Part shown: positions 31,658-41,015 of the stretch, piece after piece
Layout: each line of letters opens with the position of its first letter
How positions within the stretch are numbered: position 1 is the stretch's first letter
DNA from: a virus
Length of the DNA: 64,000 nucleotides
IMG/VR virus record: IMGVR_UViG_3300031787_000004
Coordinates: 62,001-126,000 of that record
Direction: 5' to 3' (one strand)
Position numbers and translations under genes: made by a program
Notes under the pieces: model-generated
The model's database searches: none
What the model was told of the DNA's origin: nothing
Seen by the model: only the letters and a program-made list of their open reading frames with translations

Positions 31658-34024
31658 TTAAGAAATTTTTGGTGTGATAAAATCAATTGAACTAATGTTG
31701 TTATCTTTTTTGACCATAACCAAATTGTCCGACCAGTTTCTAATTAATGGGTTATGGGAAATAACAAATATGTGTTCAAAATAATCTTTAATTTTTTTGA
31801 AGAACTCTCCCACCATTTCCAAATTCTCATCCGCAATTTTACCAAATACTTCATCCATTACAACAATATTTGGTTTGGGTAATGACGATATCTTGGTTAA
31901 TACGCTTCGAAGGGCAAGTGATGAAATAGTTCTTTCATAACCCGAACCACTAACGAGTGGTTTTACTACTCTAGTTTCAGTATCAATCATTATAAATTCA
32001 ACCTCGTTTCTCTCGTTGATGTTCAATTCTAAAATAAAGTGACAACTATCAACTAAAAGTCTGTACAACTCTTGGTTAATTAGTGGGACCATATTTTTTA
32101 AAATAACCTTTGAGATTCCATTCTTACCGAAAACGGTTAGGTAAACCTTGAAGATAGATTGAGTTTCATTTTCAACTTTTATCTTTCTAATTAAATCCTT
32201 ATTAGTTTCAATTTTTTCAGTTAAAGTTTGATTCTGATTTTTTAATCTTTCAATAGTAGTGCCATAACTTCTTAGATTTGCATTGAGGGTTTCAATTTGA
32301 GACTTTAAACCCACAATTTCAGCATCTATTCTTTGATTCTCTTCTAACTTTTGTTTGTTGCGGTCATAGTTATCAAGTTTTGTTTGTAACTTTTCAATTT
32401 CTATTTTTTTCTGCTCGACCTCCAACTCATACCTTGTCTTTTTAATTTTGTTTTTTTCGTACCCATCGTACTCTTTTTTCAAATCAATAAAGACCTTTTC
32501 CTTTTCAGTTAATTCATCATACTTCTTACGATTATCTGTTTGAATTTTCCTAATTGATTCGACCAATTCTTTTAATTTATTTATTTCATCAGTGTGGTCA
32601 ACCTCAGCTAATGCTCTTTTACAGGTCGGACATATTTGTCCTTCCTCTAATTGTTTTATTAGTTCTTCGTTTCGTTTAATGGAGTCAGCATTTACTCTAC
32701 CTTCCACAACTATTCCATTCATTTCATCTTTTAGTAACAAATGATTTTCCTCAAGATAAAACTGTGAAGGTTCTTTTACATTAACAGAATCGGCGTTAGT
32801 AATTGAAACTTGTTTTTGTTTTTCCAAATTACTAATATCAACCTTTATTTGACTTGTATTGGTACGAATTAAATCTTGGTCAATATCTGTGTTTCTTTTT
32901 GACAACAAATCATCTCTTTTATTTTCCGCATTTTTTAAGGTTGACTGAGTTTTTGTTGTTTCAATTTCTAATCTAGATATTTCTGATTTGTTTTCATCGA
33001 TACCTTCTTGAAAAGAAGTAATCTCTGTTTCCAAATCATTCATATTATGATTATTGGAAATCAATTTTTTACTCCATTCACTTTGAATTGTTTTACAGAT
33101 TTCTTCTTTTTCTTTAAGAATTTCTAAACCTAAAAACTTTGTAAGTATTAAACCTCTTGCAGTAGGTTTTGATTCAATGAGTTCTTCTAAATTATTTCCA
33201 GTTGTTAATATTGTTGATAGAAAATCTTCCTCTGTGCCGATTGCCTTTGTTATAAAATCTTCAGTTTCTCTACGTTGTTCACCTGTTAAATTTTCAATCG
33301 TACCATCTTGATTTTTTTTATAAAAATCCAATTTATTTGTGACGGTATAATCACCACTTTTTGTTTTCTTACGTGAGCTTATTCTCTCAATAATGTAGTC
33401 CTCATTGTCTATGGTTATGTATCCCTTAACTTTTACTTCGTCATTGTTACTGAACCTATTGAAAATTTCTGAATTGGTTTTAGTTTTTGTGGTTTTATTA
33501 AAAAATAAAAACATCATTAAATCAACTGTTGCAGTTGACTTACCACCAAAATTTTTGGGTGTAGATTCTACAACTGTGATGCCGGGTAATATGGTAAAAT
33601 CAATCTCATTGTTTCCCCCATAGGACAGGAAATTTGAAAATTCAACCTTTTTGATATACCATTTAGTGTATTTGATTCTATCACCGTTTTTACGGATGAA
33701 TTCTTCATTTACTTTATTGTCAAGATTATTAAGTCTTTCTAATGATATATTGATTTCATTCTCCTCAACGAAATCTTTCATCAAAGTTTTTTGGTACTGA
33801 AAATCAGAAATATTTTCTGTTATGTCTAATGACGCTAATTTTGTTTGGTCATCATTGGATATAACTTTAGTTATAATTTGAACGTACTTTGTGTTGTATT
33901 TCTTTTGAAAATATGATTTAACTCTATTGAGTTTTTCAGAGGTGAAGTTCTCATGTGTATCCTGCCATGTAACTTTAATGTAGGGATTTTTAAGATTGGT
34001 TACTTCTTTCTTTGTAGTGTCCAT
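31658..34024 (-). CDS. Recombination nuclease ATPase subunit (gp46/SbcC/Rad50-like)
   Basis: 788 residues of SMC-type ATPase. N-terminal lobe with FSNFLSYGGNNEIDFT and Walker A-like NFGGKSTATVDLMMF (about 155-170); two long coiled-coil arms; zinc-hook knuckle QICPTCKRAL at about 460; then the signature GSGYERTISSLALRSVL (about 690) and Walker B NIVVMDEVFGKI (about 720). The P-loop has Phe-Gly-Gly-Lys-Ser. Partner of the gp47-like nuclease further on. Acts in double-strand-break repair and replication-linked recombination. Confidence 0.95.
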   Translation of the reverse strand: MDTTKKEVTNLKNPYIKVTWQDTHENFTSEKLNRVKSYFQKKYNTKYVQIITKVISNDDQTKLASLDITENISDFQYQKTLMKDFVEENEINISLERLNNLDNKVNEEFIRKNGDRIKYTKWYIKKVEFSNFLSYGGNNEIDFTILPGITVVESTPKNFGGKSTATVDLMMFLFFNKTTKTKTNSEIFNRFSNNDEVKVKGYITIDNEDYIIERISSRKKTKSGDYTVTNKLDFYKKNQDGTIENLTGEQRRETEDFITKAIGTEEDFLSTILTTGNNLEELIESKPTARGLILTKFLGLEILKEKEEICKTIQSEWSKKLISNNHNMNDLETEITSFQEGIDENKSEISRLEIETTKTQSTLKNAENKRDDLLSKRNTDIDQDLIRTNTSQIKVDISNLEKQKQVSITNADSVNVKEPSQFYLEENHLLLKDEMNGIVVEGRVNADSIKRNEELIKQLEEGQICPTCKRALAEVDHTDEINKLKELVESIRKIQTDNRKKYDELTEKEKVFIDLKKEYDGYEKNKIKKTRYELEVEQKKIEIEKLQTKLDNYDRNKQKLEENQRIDAEIVGLKSQIETLNANLRSYGTTIERLKNQNQTLTEKIETNKDLIRKIKVENETQSIFKVYLTVFGKNGISKVILKNMVPLINQELYRLLVDSCHFILELNINERNEVEFIMIDTETRVVKPLVSGSGYERTISSLALRSVLTKISSLPKPNIVVMDEVFGKIADENLEMVGEFFKKIKDYFEHIFVISHNPLIRNWSDNLVMVKKDNNISSIDFITPKIS

Positions 34025-34506
34025 TTGTTCTTCTTTAAGTTATAGGTTTGAACGTGTTCTTTTTTAAATGACATCCATTTTTCTATCTCTTCACTATTGT
34101 TTGGTTTGAATTCTGTGAAAAGTATTTTGTCTTTATTCTTAATTGTGGTTGGTTTTATTAATATAACTTGAGTAAAATCTCTGTTTGTTCTAATAAACCA
34201 ATGCTTATTTTTGTTTGGGGTTATAGTATCACCTACTTTATCGTACCAATACTTTACCTTCCGTATTGGAATATTAACAGTCCTAAAATCATAACCACTA
34301 ATCAAGGAATATTCATTCTCCCAAAAATCACCAATCCAACCCCCTCTTTCCAACTCCACACCAAATGAATTATCGTCAACACAAATTAAATCAATTGCTT
34401 TTGAATTAGGATGTGACTCGAACAAAATGTTAAAAACTTCTTTAATGAAAATTTTAGCAAAATTTCTTACTTCAGTGTCATCAAAACTTCTTTTTATGTA
34501 ACCCAT
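34000..34506 (-). CDS. Hypothetical protein, 168 residues, weakly nuclease-like
   Basis: The stretch AIDLICVDDNSFGVELERGGW has an acidic Asp-x(n)-Glu-x-Glu pattern that could belong to a PD-(D/E)XK fold, and KHWFIRTNRDFTQVILIKP would be the following strand pair. That is only a resemblance. It overlaps the gp46-like gene by 25 bases and would be translated with it. Unknown function. Confidence 0.5.
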   Translation of the reverse strand: MGYIKRSFDDTEVRNFAKIFIKEVFNILFESHPNSKAIDLICVDDNSFGVELERGGWIGDFWENEYSLISGYDFRTVNIPIRKVKYWYDKVGDTITPNKNKHWFIRTNRDFTQVILIKPTTIKNKDKILFTEFKPNNSEEIEKWMSFKKEHVQTYNLKKNKWTLQRKK

Positions 34507-34534
34507 TTAAAATTTTTGAACATCCCGTCAGGGT

Positions 34535-34879
34535 TTATTTATTGAATCTACTTTCTTCAAAGAATTCAACTATTCCATTTATAGCCCATACACTTCCCGC
34601 GGTAAACATACCGTCAAAGAAAATAGATGGTAACCAATGAATACCAAAATGAGTTGTCATTCCCCCGAGACAGATTGAAAAGAAGAATCCAACCCATGTT
34701 GATGTACATAACATACAACTAATCAATCCTGAAATAAAATTTCCAACTCCTTGTAAAGGAGCGTATTCATTTTTGGCCCAATTATGTATGGAATCTCTTA
34801 CAGAGTCAAAAATAGAACCGTAAACGATTATAGTGCTCATTCCATATGCTGCCATAATCCAAATAAAAATGTTTGTCAT
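34535..34879 (-). CDS. Small membrane protein, DUF1360-like
   Basis: Three to four hydrophobic segments (NIFIWIMAAYGMSTIIVYG, FISGLISCMLCTSTWVGFFFSI, GMFTAGSVWAINGIV). The CxxC within CMLCTSTWVG matches the Cys-x-x-Cys-x-x-Trp signature of DUF1360-type membrane proteins found in phages and Bacillus relatives. 114 residues. Topology suggests an inner-membrane protein; role unknown. Confidence 0.65.
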   Translation of the reverse strand: MTNIFIWIMAAYGMSTIIVYGSIFDSVRDSIHNWAKNEYAPLQGVGNFISGLISCMLCTSTWVGFFFSICLGGMTTHFGIHWLPSIFFDGMFTAGSVWAINGIVEFFEESRFNK

Positions 34880-34927
34880 GTTTGAATGTATTTTATAAAA
34901 TATATGAAAAAAAAATCAATAAAAAAA

Positions 34928-35449
34928 TTATTCACCATATAAAGATGAGAGGTTACTGTCCTTCATAAATTTACCCTTTCTGCCGAGACCCTCTAATGAT
35001 TTTGTTAGACTTTCCAATTCAGACTTTAATTTCTCATTTTCAACTTTTAAAGTGTTTAATTCTTCGTCATTTTTTACCTCAATAATCTTTTCAATTGGGA
35101 CTTCTTTTATAACCTCTCTTACTACAATCTGAGTATCCCCTTTTATCTCCACCGGTACCTCTTTAATAACTTCAACAGGTACCTCTTTAATAACTTCTCG
35201 AATAATTTCAATTGGTTTTTCAATTATCCTATCTACGGGAATCTCTTTAATAATTTCTTTGATTACTTCCTTCTCTACTATCTTTTCACCAGATGAAAAT
35301 CCAAATGGTACTTCACCGTACTTTACAATATTGAAACCTTTTTTAAAAACTTGTTCCGCAAATTCTTGAGGATTCTCAATTTTGTTTAATTCACAATACT
35401 TTATGAATTCATTATCTAATATTAAGTAGTTTTTCTGATTCATTGTCAA
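34928..35449 (-). CDS. Protein with Glu-Val-Ile-Lys-Glu repeats and coiled coil
   Basis: Residues 1-50 form a small folded part (YLILDNEFIKYCELNKIENPQEF). The middle is a run of EVIKEVPVE-type units, six to eight copies, which should be an extended charged linker. The end is a coiled coil (EELNTLKVENEKLKSELESLTKSLEGL). It overlaps the gp47-like gene by 38 bases. No known family; a linker or bridging protein is likely. Confidence 0.65.
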   Translation of the reverse strand: MTMNQKNYLILDNEFIKYCELNKIENPQEFAEQVFKKGFNIVKYGEVPFGFSSGEKIVEKEVIKEIIKEIPVDRIIEKPIEIIREVIKEVPVEVIKEVPVEIKGDTQIVVREVIKEVPIEKIIEVKNDEELNTLKVENEKLKSELESLTKSLEGLGRKGKFMKDSNLSSLYGE

Positions 35450-36218
35450 TATCTAATATGTCAGATATGGAGAAATGTAGAAAAGGTTGTTCATTCTCTA
35501 TATCATAAGTATGGTATTCATCGTTTACCACGTCATAAACACCGTATCCGTGATAATTAACTGTCTCACCAAAATTTTGTTGAATCAGAGAACCAATCAT
35601 GATAGCTTTACCTCCGTTGGGTAAGTCAAACATTTGTCTTTTATGGATATCACCACAAAGTAATAAATCCAAACCAACAAAGTTTAATGGTGAGTAGGCA
35701 TTTTCAAACTCGAACCCTAAATCAGTGGACAAACCTTGTATTGGTCCATGAAATAAACCAACATAAAATTTATTATCCTCTTTTTCAAAATCGGGTTTTT
35801 GATTGTGTTGATATAAAGAGTAAACCACCCAATTAATGTTCTCATCCTCATATACCCCACTGTTTTTGAAATATTTGACATTTTCATTATTCAACATTTC
35901 AACAATTGGGGTAATACTATCCAATCTACTCACATTATTTTCTAAAAAATCATGGTTTCCTGGTATTATTATAACAGGTCCGATGTTTTCGTGTAACTGT
36001 GTTAGGAACCAAGATGTGAGCATCATTTGTTCGTTTGAGATATTAATTTTTTGATGAGCAATGTCACCAGTAATGACCACTCTTATCTCATCGTAATTAC
36101 AATCTTCCACTCTTCTCATCGCATCGTCAATTACCATCTTGAATTGTTTCTTATACATGTCATGTAATTGAAAGGTCCTGATGTGTAAATCAGATATGTG
36201 TATAATTTTTCTTATCAT
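35412..36218 (-). CDS. Recombination nuclease subunit (gp47/SbcD/Mre11-like)
   Basis: Metallophosphoesterase with the full set of motifs: HISDLHI (DxH) at 7-13, VITGDIAH, PGNHDFLE, LFHGPI and CGDIHKRQ. 268 residues, short for Mre11 but like T4 gp47. The gp46-like ATPase lies about 1.4 kb downstream, with three genes in between. Overlaps the next gene by ATGA. Works with the ATPase in recombination repair. Confidence 0.93.
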   Translation of the reverse strand: MIRKIIHISDLHIRTFQLHDMYKKQFKMVIDDAMRRVEDCNYDEIRVVITGDIAHQKINISNEQMMLTSWFLTQLHENIGPVIIIPGNHDFLENNVSRLDSITPIVEMLNNENVKYFKNSGVYEDENINWVVYSLYQHNQKPDFEKEDNKFYVGLFHGPIQGLSTDLGFEFENAYSPLNFVGLDLLLCGDIHKRQMFDLPNGGKAIMIGSLIQQNFGETVNYHGYGVYDVVNDEYHTYDIENEQPFLHFSISDILDIDNESEKLLNIR

Positions 36219-37069
36219 TTTAAGTATTTTTTTATATCCATTTGTAAAATCGAATTGGTCATGTCCGATGGGACTTTGTATTCCGTAAACGTCCCATTAT
36301 CTTTAAGATGTGTAATGACACAACCTAATAATTTGATATCTGAAAACTTACTACCTTCCAACATTTTTAATAATAGTTTACCATACAATGGTAGTTGAAC
36401 ATAATAGTGACTTAGAGCGGTATCATAATAGTTTTCAAAAGGGTGTAACATTTTTGAAGTATAGGGTTGTATTTGAAAATTCTTTTCTTGGTTTGTTTTC
36501 CAATCCGTAACAACAATTCCAAATCCGTCTTTTTGTTTGTTCATCATCAGCCAGCATTTATCAGGTTGACCAACATATCCTAGTTCAGGGTCACCCAACA
36601 CCATTTCAGTATCTAAGAGTACCGCACCTCTTTCTTCCATCAAGGTTAAAAAATCTTTACCCGCTGATATCATACTGTCACTCTTCATGATTTGTTGATT
36701 GTCACATTCAAAAATTGGTTGTCTCACATCTTTATAATTACCATATCTACCAACTAAATCAGTTTCTAACATGTAATGAACCCTACTACCTAAATTTGTA
36801 GAGTAATCACCCGCTTTCTTCCATTTTTCTAACAATAAACGAGTTTCTTCCTCGTCACCATCTGTCATTTGGTAAGCTTTAGATTCTGCATCAAATGGGA
36901 TGTAAAATTTTTTAATGACTTTTGATACGGATGGAAAATTATTTCTATGTTTTCCATCTAAATCTCTCATAAAATAAATGTGTTCATCTTCATAAAAAGT
37001 AAGTTCTAACTCCTTTTTTCTAATTTCAACACACTCTCTGATTTCCTGTGCTATTTCTGTTAAATTCAT
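36215..37069 (-). CDS. PD-(D/E)XK nuclease (Cas4/RecB-like)
   Basis: 284 residues. The catalytic segment is VGQPDKCWLMMN followed by VVTDWKTNQ (Asp, then Asp-x-Lys) and HYYVQLPLYGKLLLK for the Gln-x-x-x-Tyr motif of the RecB/Cas4 group. No CRISPR array or cas genes are present, so this is a phage recombination exonuclease candidate. ATGA overlap with the gp47-like gene supports function in DNA processing. It follows the primase by one base. Confidence 0.85.
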   Translation of the reverse strand: MNLTEIAQEIRECVEIRKKELELTFYEDEHIYFMRDLDGKHRNNFPSVSKVIKKFYIPFDAESKAYQMTDGDEEETRLLLEKWKKAGDYSTNLGSRVHYMLETDLVGRYGNYKDVRQPIFECDNQQIMKSDSMISAGKDFLTLMEERGAVLLDTEMVLGDPELGYVGQPDKCWLMMNKQKDGFGIVVTDWKTNQEKNFQIQPYTSKMLHPFENYYDTALSHYYVQLPLYGKLLLKMLEGSKFSDIKLLGCVITHLKDNGTFTEYKVPSDMTNSILQMDIKKYLK

Positions 37070-37070
37070 T

Positions 37071-38009
37071 TTAATCTAATTTAAATTCTTTGTATTCGGT
37101 TAAGTTTCCTTGTAAATCTGCAATGTCTTTGTCTTTAGGTAGTTTCACGATGTTTATCTTACCCAATAGTTTACCACAATTTAATTTGTGATATAATTTT
37201 TCTGCGTCGTCCCACGCATCACCATCTAACAATATTGTCACTTCACATCTAAGGTCATATATTTTATTAAAGAGTAAATCACTTATGTACTTACCTAACA
37301 TTGGGACGGCATTATCTAAAAAAATAGAGTCAAACGCACCCTCGACTAAATAAATTTTTTTTGACCAATCTATCAAACTTTCATTAAAAATAATTGTCTC
37401 TTTTTGTACGTCAGGATTTTTATATTTTAATTTAGTTTTTGACAAAAATGAACGTGCAACAAAGTAATTGATTTGTCTCCATTCATTATAAGATGGAATT
37501 ATTATTCTATTCTCATATGGTCCTGAGAATGCAAACCCTATATTGTGTTTTCTTATTATTTTGTCAGTAACGTTTCTCTTTTTTAGATACGCCATGGCTT
37601 GTCTATAGTGGTGAGTCAATTTAACACCGTCACTTGGATTGTTAAGTGCAATAAATTCTTTGGGTAATTCAACTTGTTTGAATTGTTTTACCACAAGTTC
37701 TACCTCATCAGGTTTTAATAACTCATATCTTTTTAGATGTTTTTCGTTTCCATATTTTTTTATGAGTTTGTAAACCGAGCCATGGGTATTGTATAATTCA
37801 GAACATGACCAACACTTATAAACCAACATTTTGTAATTGATTTCCAAGTTACCTTTACCATCACCGTGGTCTAATCCTTTGATTTCGTGGGAACATACTG
37901 GACAATCAAACGCCAACTGTCCTTTGTATTCGTTGTGCATTCTACAGTCACCAAGAATATCTTCAAGGATGTCAATAACAGGTTTGTATTCAATGGCAAC
38001 TGATGGCAT
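37071..38009 (-). CDS. DNA primase with zinc ribbon and Toprim domain
   Basis: Zinc knuckle CPVC ... CWSC in the N-terminal part, then the RNA-polymerase-like fold ending in Toprim motifs: YLVEGAFDSIFLDNAVPMLG (Glu) and ILLDGDAWDDAE (Asp-x-Asp). The start at 38009 (MPSVAIEYK) is chosen because the earlier ATG at 38051 would begin inside the terminator hairpin and add a hydrophobic leader. 312 residues; no C-terminal helicase. Makes RNA primers for phage replication. Confidence 0.88.
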   Translation of the reverse strand: MPSVAIEYKPVIDILEDILGDCRMHNEYKGQLAFDCPVCSHEIKGLDHGDGKGNLEINYKMLVYKCWSCSELYNTHGSVYKLIKKYGNEKHLKRYELLKPDEVELVVKQFKQVELPKEFIALNNPSDGVKLTHHYRQAMAYLKKRNVTDKIIRKHNIGFAFSGPYENRIIIPSYNEWRQINYFVARSFLSKTKLKYKNPDVQKETIIFNESLIDWSKKIYLVEGAFDSIFLDNAVPMLGKYISDLLFNKIYDLRCEVTILLDGDAWDDAEKLYHKLNCGKLLGKINIVKLPKDKDIADLQGNLTEYKEFKLD

Positions 38010-38051
38010 AGATAAAATATACAAAATAAAAATTGTAAAACCAAACCGCAT

Positions 38052-38090
38052 AAAAAAAGGTGGGGGTTATACACCAAAACCTCCCACCTT
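38052..38090 (-). terminator. Rho-independent terminator, minus direction
   Basis: On the minus strand AAGGTGGG and CCCACCTT form an 8-base stem (one A/C mismatch, then two more GC pairs) around a U-rich loop, followed by TTTTT. It lies between the resolvase gene and the primase. The rest of 38091-38180 has only a short ATGTCAA...TTGACAT inverted repeat. Confidence 0.85.
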
Positions 38091-38180
38091 ATGTCAAAAT
38101 ACTAATGCTATCTTGACATTATTAGTTATTGAATCAAATTCTTTTCAAAGTATACACAATCATTTTCATAAAAACAAATT

Positions 38181-38789
38181 TTAATTGGAAATACCTAATT
38201 TTTGCATGTTCACAAATCCAATCACCGCTGTTGCCGCATCACTCATATCGTAGTTTTCTTTTTTCAATTGACCGTTTTTACCATACAACCACTCTACCTC
38301 AGGACAAACGGTATTTACGTTTTCCCATATAATGTGTTTCTTGTCTATATCTTTAGGTAAACCACCAAATAAAACATTCTTACCCTTATCGTTTTTACCA
38401 ACTAAGCTTGGAAATGCATATTTTCTTGCATTGTAGGTGGTAATGAAAGTAGGTACAATACCTAAAATCTCATAACACGATTTGAGAATCATTGTGTTGT
38501 ATCTCAATAATGTTCCAACAGTGTAAATGTTATTTGAATTTAATAGTGGTTCCTCAATAACAACTCGTGTTATCCCCACATCTTTATAATCTTCTAAATG
38601 TTTTTTAAACGCCTGTGCCTTCTTTAGAAGTTCCTCAATCTTATCTTCAGGTTGAGGTTTTATTTTAGGAGAAAAGTGTGTCAATTCTAAAAGTCGCGAA
38701 GAATTAACATCAAATAGCGCCCATCCGATGGTCTTGGTTGAAATGTCTAATCCCAAAATTTTGGGTGCATTCTTAAATTTTATACTCAT
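38181..38789 (-). CDS. RuvC-like Holliday junction resolvase
   Basis: RNase-H fold with the acidic residues in ILGLDISTKTIGWALF (Asp at about 16), RVVIEEPLLN (Glu) and YDMSDAATAVIG (Asp). 202 residues, longer than bacterial RuvC. Cleaves four-way junctions during recombination and packaging. Its transcript ends at the terminator before the primase. Confidence 0.85.
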   Translation of the reverse strand: MSIKFKNAPKILGLDISTKTIGWALFDVNSSRLLELTHFSPKIKPQPEDKIEELLKKAQAFKKHLEDYKDVGITRVVIEEPLLNSNNIYTVGTLLRYNTMILKSCYEILGIVPTFITTYNARKYAFPSLVGKNDKGKNVLFGGLPKDIDKKHIIWENVNTVCPEVEWLYGKNGQLKKENYDMSDAATAVIGFVNMQKLGISN

Positions 38790-38827
38790 ATAAAAATTAT
38801 ATGAGATATCATTTAAATTGTAAAGAG

Positions 38828-40978
38828 TTAGAAATCTATTTTTATTGCGAATACTTGTGTTCCGCTTCTTTTTACAGGATTGGCGGTCTTACCTATTGCC
38901 AACACTTCTTTATTTTCGTTCAATAAAGCAACTTCTGTAATTCTCTTATCTTGACCTGTAGTATACGTTGGATTTTGTGTAACATTAAATTGACTAGCCG
39001 GTAAGTTCACCAAGAAATTCATTTTCTCAATATCCGTTGCTCTTACCAATTTAATACTACCAGGAAAAGGTTGTTCATCACCAAACTGTGGTGCTGTTGA
39101 TGGTTGATTTGGTATCTCACCAATATAAGATTCTAAATCAAATATTGTAGTATCATTATCGTACATGTCAAAAGTAACTTGAAATGAATAATCAACTAAG
39201 TTCGCAGGGTTAATTGTGTTACCAACAGTATGATTTGGTATATATTGAGTCATATCCAATAATTTCCAAAGATTTGGTTCAGGTAAATCACCATAATTGG
39301 TAACTTGAATTAATAATTGGAACTGATTAGCTATAAACCCATTTTTAAAATTACAAGTACTACCTGTTACCATATCTGTGAAATAACCATTTGCGAACTT
39401 GACATATAACTGACAGGGAGTTGTATAATAGGTACTACCTGTTGTTGTTTCGAATTTAGTATAGTAGTTACAAGGTAATCCATTCATTTGGGTATCACCC
39501 GTGTAGTTTAACATGTATGTTAACCATATAGTCTGTTCAGTTGAACCAGAATAAAAAGATTGTGCGGCTGGTAAATCACTTGGTAATAAGTTTATTTTTG
39601 GTGAAGGTAGTGTGTACTTTCTGTTAGATTTATAATCCATAACAGCAACCAACTCTTGGTCGTCAATGACAACTACTTTATTGTTTACGAAAATTTTACC
39701 AACTCTATTTCCAATCTCATCTAATAGATATCTGTACTTGATTTTTTGGTATGCGTTTTTCTTCGAACTAACAAAGTAATCTGTTGTGTCCATAGTAAGT
39801 AAAGCACCTATTGTTGTACCAGTATTTCTATGGTATTGAATAAATGGGATATATACTTCAAAATATTCTAAATCTGTTATCGTGTTACCAATTGAGTCTT
39901 CTAACAATGCTTGAGATTCCGTATTATTTGTGCTTATATAATCGTCGTACTTATAGAATCTTTCAGGGTCATTTTTTAAATCTCCGAGTTCTGAATAATG
40001 GATTACAGCAATACATCTTTGTTCCTCAGGAGTAACTTCAATCACTTCATTATATGAATTTTTATAAGAAGTGGGGTTAGTTACCGTGGTACCTGAACTT
40101 GTTGTAAATGTTTGACCACTTGATGTTGTATAACCTAAAAATTGTTTAGTTGATACGTGTTTGTTTGATGTAAAACCTGTTATGTTTTCGTCCACACCAT
40201 TAACGTCAAAACCGATTGGTTTCATACCCCAAACGACATTCATGGTCCATGAATTTAATTGTTGTGTTGGGTCAATTTCCGCGGGTTTACAGTTTGGATT
40301 ATATGTTACACTTACAGGATATTCATTTTCACAAGAATTACATACCACTTGAGCGGGACCTGTACATCCTGAAAAATTAGGTGTCGCTCTATCAAGATAA
40401 AGTGTATTTCCTGTTACACCTGTAATTTTATATGTTAAACTGTTTGTTTCACCAGTGATTACAGGATGATTTGGGTCATTACCACAAAATCCACCATAAA
40501 CTATTGTAATATACTCACAGTCATTAAAACTAGCACCTGTTAATACGGTCACACTATTATCACCTGTCATCGCGGATAATGATATTTGTTGAGTTTCACA
40601 CTCAACACTCGTTCCTGTACAATTACTACTATCATAATCAATATACTCGGTTACAAAACCGGCAGGACCCATAACGTTTCTTAAAGTATCGGTGGTTGAA
40701 GATTGTACGGGAATACCATAAACCGTAGAACCCGTGTTACTACTATCTAATTTATAGGGATATTTTACACCCCCTTCTTTATCAAAGGGTGCAAAGACCA
40801 TTTGAAATGGTTGTGAGTTTAATCCTGTAAAATTATCAAACGGTGATGTGTAATCAAATTCAGAATCCCCAATTTGAAAATATGCGATGTTAAAACTACC
40901 TTTTGCAATAGAATTTCTACCCTTTTGGGTGATTCTAACTGATAAAAATTCTGAATTATTATTACTTAAAAAACTCAT
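38828..40978 (-). CDS. Virion protein with tail-collar-like ends
   Basis: 716 residues. The N-terminus FLSVRITQKGRNSIAKGSFNIAYFQIGDSEFDY has the layout of phage tail-collar/fibre N-termini (Thr-Gln-Lys-Gly, then Gly-Asp), and the C-terminus RITEVALLNENKEVLAIGKTANPVKR is the matching Glu-Val-x-Leu...Gly-Lys pattern. The middle is Cys-, Thr- and Gly-rich with a CNSCENEYPV segment similar to modules in the genes downstream. First gene of the adhesion region. Confidence 0.7.
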   Translation of the reverse strand: MSFLSNNNSEFLSVRITQKGRNSIAKGSFNIAYFQIGDSEFDYTSPFDNFTGLNSQPFQMVFAPFDKEGGVKYPYKLDSSNTGSTVYGIPVQSSTTDTLRNVMGPAGFVTEYIDYDSSNCTGTSVECETQQISLSAMTGDNSVTVLTGASFNDCEYITIVYGGFCGNDPNHPVITGETNSLTYKITGVTGNTLYLDRATPNFSGCTGPAQVVCNSCENEYPVSVTYNPNCKPAEIDPTQQLNSWTMNVVWGMKPIGFDVNGVDENITGFTSNKHVSTKQFLGYTTSSGQTFTTSSGTTVTNPTSYKNSYNEVIEVTPEEQRCIAVIHYSELGDLKNDPERFYKYDDYISTNNTESQALLEDSIGNTITDLEYFEVYIPFIQYHRNTGTTIGALLTMDTTDYFVSSKKNAYQKIKYRYLLDEIGNRVGKIFVNNKVVVIDDQELVAVMDYKSNRKYTLPSPKINLLPSDLPAAQSFYSGSTEQTIWLTYMLNYTGDTQMNGLPCNYYTKFETTTGSTYYTTPCQLYVKFANGYFTDMVTGSTCNFKNGFIANQFQLLIQVTNYGDLPEPNLWKLLDMTQYIPNHTVGNTINPANLVDYSFQVTFDMYDNDTTIFDLESYIGEIPNQPSTAPQFGDEQPFPGSIKLVRATDIEKMNFLVNLPASQFNVTQNPTYTTGQDKRITEVALLNENKEVLAIGKTANPVKRSGTQVFAIKIDF

Positions 40979-40986
40979 GGTTATAA

Positions 40987-40994
40987 TATAAATA
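40987..40994 (-). promoter_or_regulatory. TATTTATA element 8 bases before a start
   Basis: Exact element in AAAGTATTTATATTATAACC on the coding strand, in front of the collar-like gene. Confidence 0.35.
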
Positions 40995-41015
40995 CTTTAG
41001 TTGAGATAATCAATT

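Noticed and set aside
38010-38051. Earlier start for the primase
   Set aside because: It begins at the edge of the terminator hairpin and adds a hydrophobic leader unsuited to a primase.
38091-38180. Small gene in the gap before the resolvase
   Set aside because: The only ATG frame is 11 codons; the region holds just a weak inverted repeat.
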